Part shown: piece by piece, positions 62,202 to 64,000 of the stretch
Layout: each line of letters opens with the position of its first letter
How positions within the stretch are numbered: the first letter of the stretch is position 1
Assembly: GCF_027568515.1 (NCBI RefSeq)
Contig: NZ_JANKZF010000018.1
Location: 1 to 64,000 of the forward strand
Reading direction: 5' to 3'
Length of the DNA: 64,000 bases
Origin: Arthrobacter sp. HY1533
Lineage (GTDB): Bacteria > Actinomycetota > Actinomycetes > Actinomycetales > Micrococcaceae
The notes under the pieces: generated by a model
Seen by the model: the letters and a program-made list of their open reading frames with translations, nothing else
What the model was told of the DNA's origin: nothing
Databases searched by the model: none
Translations under genes and position numbers: made by a program

Positions 62202-63131
62202 CTAGGCGCCGGCCACGCCGGAGTTGGCCACAAGTGCCTCCGCGGCACCGCCGAGCCCGGCCTGTGACCAGTCGAGCCATTGCACGCGCGGGTCCGCCCG
62301 GAACCAGGTGATCTGTCGGCGGGCAAACTGCCGCGTTGCCACGATGGTTTCCTCGCTGGCCCGGGCCACGGTGGATTCGCCGTCCAGCACGCGCAGGAAC
62401 TGTTCGTAGCCCAGGGCCTTGCGTGCCGTGCGCCCCTCCCGCAGTCCTTCCGGGATGAGCGAGGCCACCTCGTCCATGAGCCCGGCATCGACCATGCCGT
62501 GCACGCGGGCGGCCAACCGCCCGTGAAGTTCGGCCCGGTCGCCGTTGAGGCCGATCTGGATGGTCGGCACGACGTATTGGCGCTCGGGCATGAAGGAGCT
62601 GAAGGGCCGGCCCGTGAGCTCAAAGACCTCCAGGGCGCGCACCACGCGCTTGGCGTCCCCAATGCGTTCGGCCGACACCGGGTCCACGTCCTGCAGCCGG
62701 GCCATGAGGACGGGCAATCCCCTGAGTTCGAGTTCGTGTTCCAGGGCAGCACGCACCGCCGGGTCCGTGCCGGGGAACTCGAGGACATCGATGGCGGCCC
62801 TGTTGTAGAGCCCGGAGCCGCCCACCAGGATGGGCAGCCTTCCGCGGGAGCGAATGTCCGCGATGGCGGTCCGTGCCATGTGCTGGAACGCCGCAACAGT
62901 GGTGTCCTCCCGGACGCCCAGGAAGTCCATGAGGTGGTGCGGGATGCCCCTGCGTTCGGCTTCGGGCAGCTTGGCCGTGCCAATGTCCATGCCGCGGTAG
63001 AACTGCATGGAGTCGGCGTTGACGGCCTCGCCGCCGAACCGTTCGGCCAGTTGCAGAGCAAGCTCCGACTTGCCGGAACCGGTGGGGCCCACGATCGCCA
63101 CGAGGGGCAGGGACGAAGAGCCTTCGCTCAC
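62202..63131 (-). CDS. miaA: tRNA dimethylallyltransferase
   Basis: Adds the isopentenyl group to A37 of tRNAs that read UNN codons. It has 309 residues: P-loop [13 protein letters not shown] at ~13-23, [15 protein letters not shown] (conserved substrate block) and [13 protein letters not shown] near the C-terminus. The GTG start overlaps the miaB stop (GTGA), so the two tRNA-37 modifying enzymes are coupled. Confidence 0.96.
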   Translation of the reverse strand: MSEGSSSLPLVAIVGPTGSGKSELALQLAERFGGEAVNADSMQFYRGMDIGTAKLPEAERRGIPHHLMDFLGVREDTTVAAFQHMARTAIADIRSRGRLPILVGGSGLYNRAAIDVLEFPGTDPAVRAALEHELELRGLPVLMARLQDVDPVSAERIGDAKRVVRALEVFELTGRPFSSFMPERQYVVPTIQIGLNGDRAELHGRLAARVHGMVDAGLMDEVASLIPEGLREGRTARKALGYEQFLRVLDGESTVARASEETIVATRQFARRQITWFRADPRVQWLDWSQAGLGGAAEALVANSGVAGA

Positions 63132-64000
63132 GTGGTGCGGACCGGCAGCGAGGGCATGCCCAGGCTCACGCTGGGCCGCACGCCGTCGGACGTGCCGCTG
63201 GCAACGGGCACGCCGCAGGACTCGGCCTGCGCCAGGTCCCAGGCGTCCCCGGCACGGGAGCGTCGCAGCCTGTAGTCGGCCGGGGTGGGGTCCGCCACGA
63301 GGTGGAAGGCCGCGGCCTCGGTGATGGTGACGGTGACCAGGTCGCCGGGGCGCGGCGCTTCGGCGCCGTCGGGGACGCTGAAGTGGACCAGGCGCTGGTC
63401 CTGGGCGCGGCCGGACAGGCGGTTCGTTTCGGTGGCCTTGCGTCCGGAGTCCGCCGTGACCATGACCTCGACCTCGCGGCCCACCTGCTTGGCGTTCTCC
63501 TCGGCGGCGATCCGGTCCTGCAGCGCGGTCAGGCGCAGGAAGCGCTCCTGGACCACTTCCTTGGGCAGCTGGTCCGGGAGGTCCGCCGCGGGGGTGCCGG
63601 GGCGCTTGGAGTACTGGAAGGTGAACGCGGTGGCGAAACGGGACTTTTCGACCACGTCCAGCGTTGCCGCGAAGTCCTCCTCGGTCTCGCCGGGGAAGCC
63701 CACGATGATGTCGGTGGAGATGGCGGCGTGCGGCATCTGCTCGCGGACCTTGTCAAGGATGCCCAGGAACTTGGCGGAGCGGTAGGAGCGGCGCATGTCC
63801 TTGAGGACCTTGTCGGAGCCGGACTGCAGCGGCATGTGCAGCTGGGGCATGACATTGGGGGTTTCGGCCATGGCGGCGATGACGTCGTCGGTGAAGGCAG
63901 CCGGGTGCGGGCTCGTGAAGCGGACGCGTTCCAGGCCCTGGATCTGCCCGCAGGCGCGCAGCAGCTTGCCAAAGGCCAGGCGGTCGCCGAACTCGACACC
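63128..64000 (-). CDS. miaB: tRNA methylthiotransferase MiaB, C-terminal part
   Basis: The last 290 residues; the frame is open through the right edge, so the N-terminal half with the MTTase domain and the radical-SAM cysteines lies outside the window. Present are the later radical-SAM barrel ([35 protein letters not shown]) and the TRAM domain (~150 residues from the end: [16 protein letters not shown]...GDLVTVTI). The last ~50 residues are a variable extension. It thiomethylates the i6A37 made by MiaA. Confidence 0.95.
   Translation of the reverse strand, partial: GVEFGDRLAFGKLLRACGQIQGLERVRFTSPHPAAFTDDVIAAMAETPNVMPQLHMPLQSGSDKVLKDMRRSYRSAKFLGILDKVREQMPHAAISTDIIVGFPGETEEDFAATLDVVEKSRFATAFTFQYSKRPGTPAADLPDQLPKEVVQERFLRLTALQDRIAAEENAKQVGREVEVMVTADSGRKATETNRLSGRAQDQRLVHFSVPDGAEAPRPGDLVTVTITEAAAFHLVADPTPADYRLRRSRAGDAWDLAQAESCGVPVASGTSDGVRPSVSLGMPSLPVRTT

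Overview
The window is chromosomal DNA of a high-GC Gram-positive bacterium, most likely an Arthrobacter-like member of the Micrococcaceae. This is inferred from the 5' end of a 16S rRNA gene at the left edge, a mycothiol-dependent maleylpyruvate-isomerase-type enzyme, the PriA-type histidine isomerase, actinobacterial families (DUF4870, DUF5302, DUF1844, SseB, CGNR) and a HelR/HelD-class RNA polymerase motor. No species can be named from the sequence alone. No CRISPR array, tRNA, prophage or intact insertion sequence was seen. Almost all of the window is coding, with very tight gene packing.

Layout. 1-605: 5' end of 16S rRNA with its leader and promoter, all on the minus strand. 0.6-10 kb: tyrS, helR, apt, an acetyltransferase, two alkylation-repair glycosylases (mpg and alkA, divergent), an HxlR regulator with a divergent EamA permease, a small unknown gene and a mycothiol-dependent enzyme. 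10-21 kb: the arginine cluster argC-J-B-D-F-R and argG-H on the minus strand, interrupted by pepP on the plus strand and dotted with a dispersed repeat. 21-30 kb: quinone oxidoreductase, a metallo-beta-lactamase-fold hydrolase, then a locus of a membrane-bound Pls/PosA-type non-ribosomal peptide synthetase, an M1 metallopeptidase and a phosphopantetheinyl transferase, followed by ppk2. 30-33.5 kb: a GntR/DUF1648 pair, a prolyl-aminopeptidase-like hydrolase, a CGNR protein and small proteins. 33.6-37.3 kb: pheS-pheT. 37.4-39.8 kb: a translationally coupled operon of two paralogous lipoproteins, a zincin-like membrane protein and a SIMPL protein. 39.9-45.5 kb: acyl-CoA ligase, an SOS-box radical SAM gene, small envelope proteins, a Nudix hydrolase and an MFS pump. 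45.6-49.2 kb: a TrmH-type methyltransferase, rplT, rpmI, infC (apparent ATT start and a structured leader) and a DUF1844 gene. 49.2-55.1 kb: an MFS permease and the histidine operon hisC-hisB-hisH-orf49-priA-sseB without hisD. 55.1-64 kb: an SOS-type LysM protein divergent from lexA, a DinG-like helicase, hflX, an RsmC-like methyltransferase, dapF, miaA and the 3' part of miaB.

The most interesting system is at 22.8-28.9 kb. The synthetase has one adenylation domain, one carrier domain, six predicted membrane segments and three hexapeptide-repeat C-terminal domains. This is the architecture of the enzyme that makes epsilon-poly-L-lysine. The adenylation pocket read by eye resembles a lysine code. 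A peptidase of the class that hydrolyses such polymers and a carrier-activating enzyme lie immediately beside it, so the locus looks self-contained for making a cationic isopeptide homopolymer.

Other signals are regulatory. Candidate LexA boxes lie before lexA/LysM and before the radical SAM gene. ArgR-type dyads lie before argG and argC. Mutually exclusive hairpins occur in the infC leader, and several long inverted repeats lie between genes. A repeat copy at the argG-argH junction supplies the start codon of argH.
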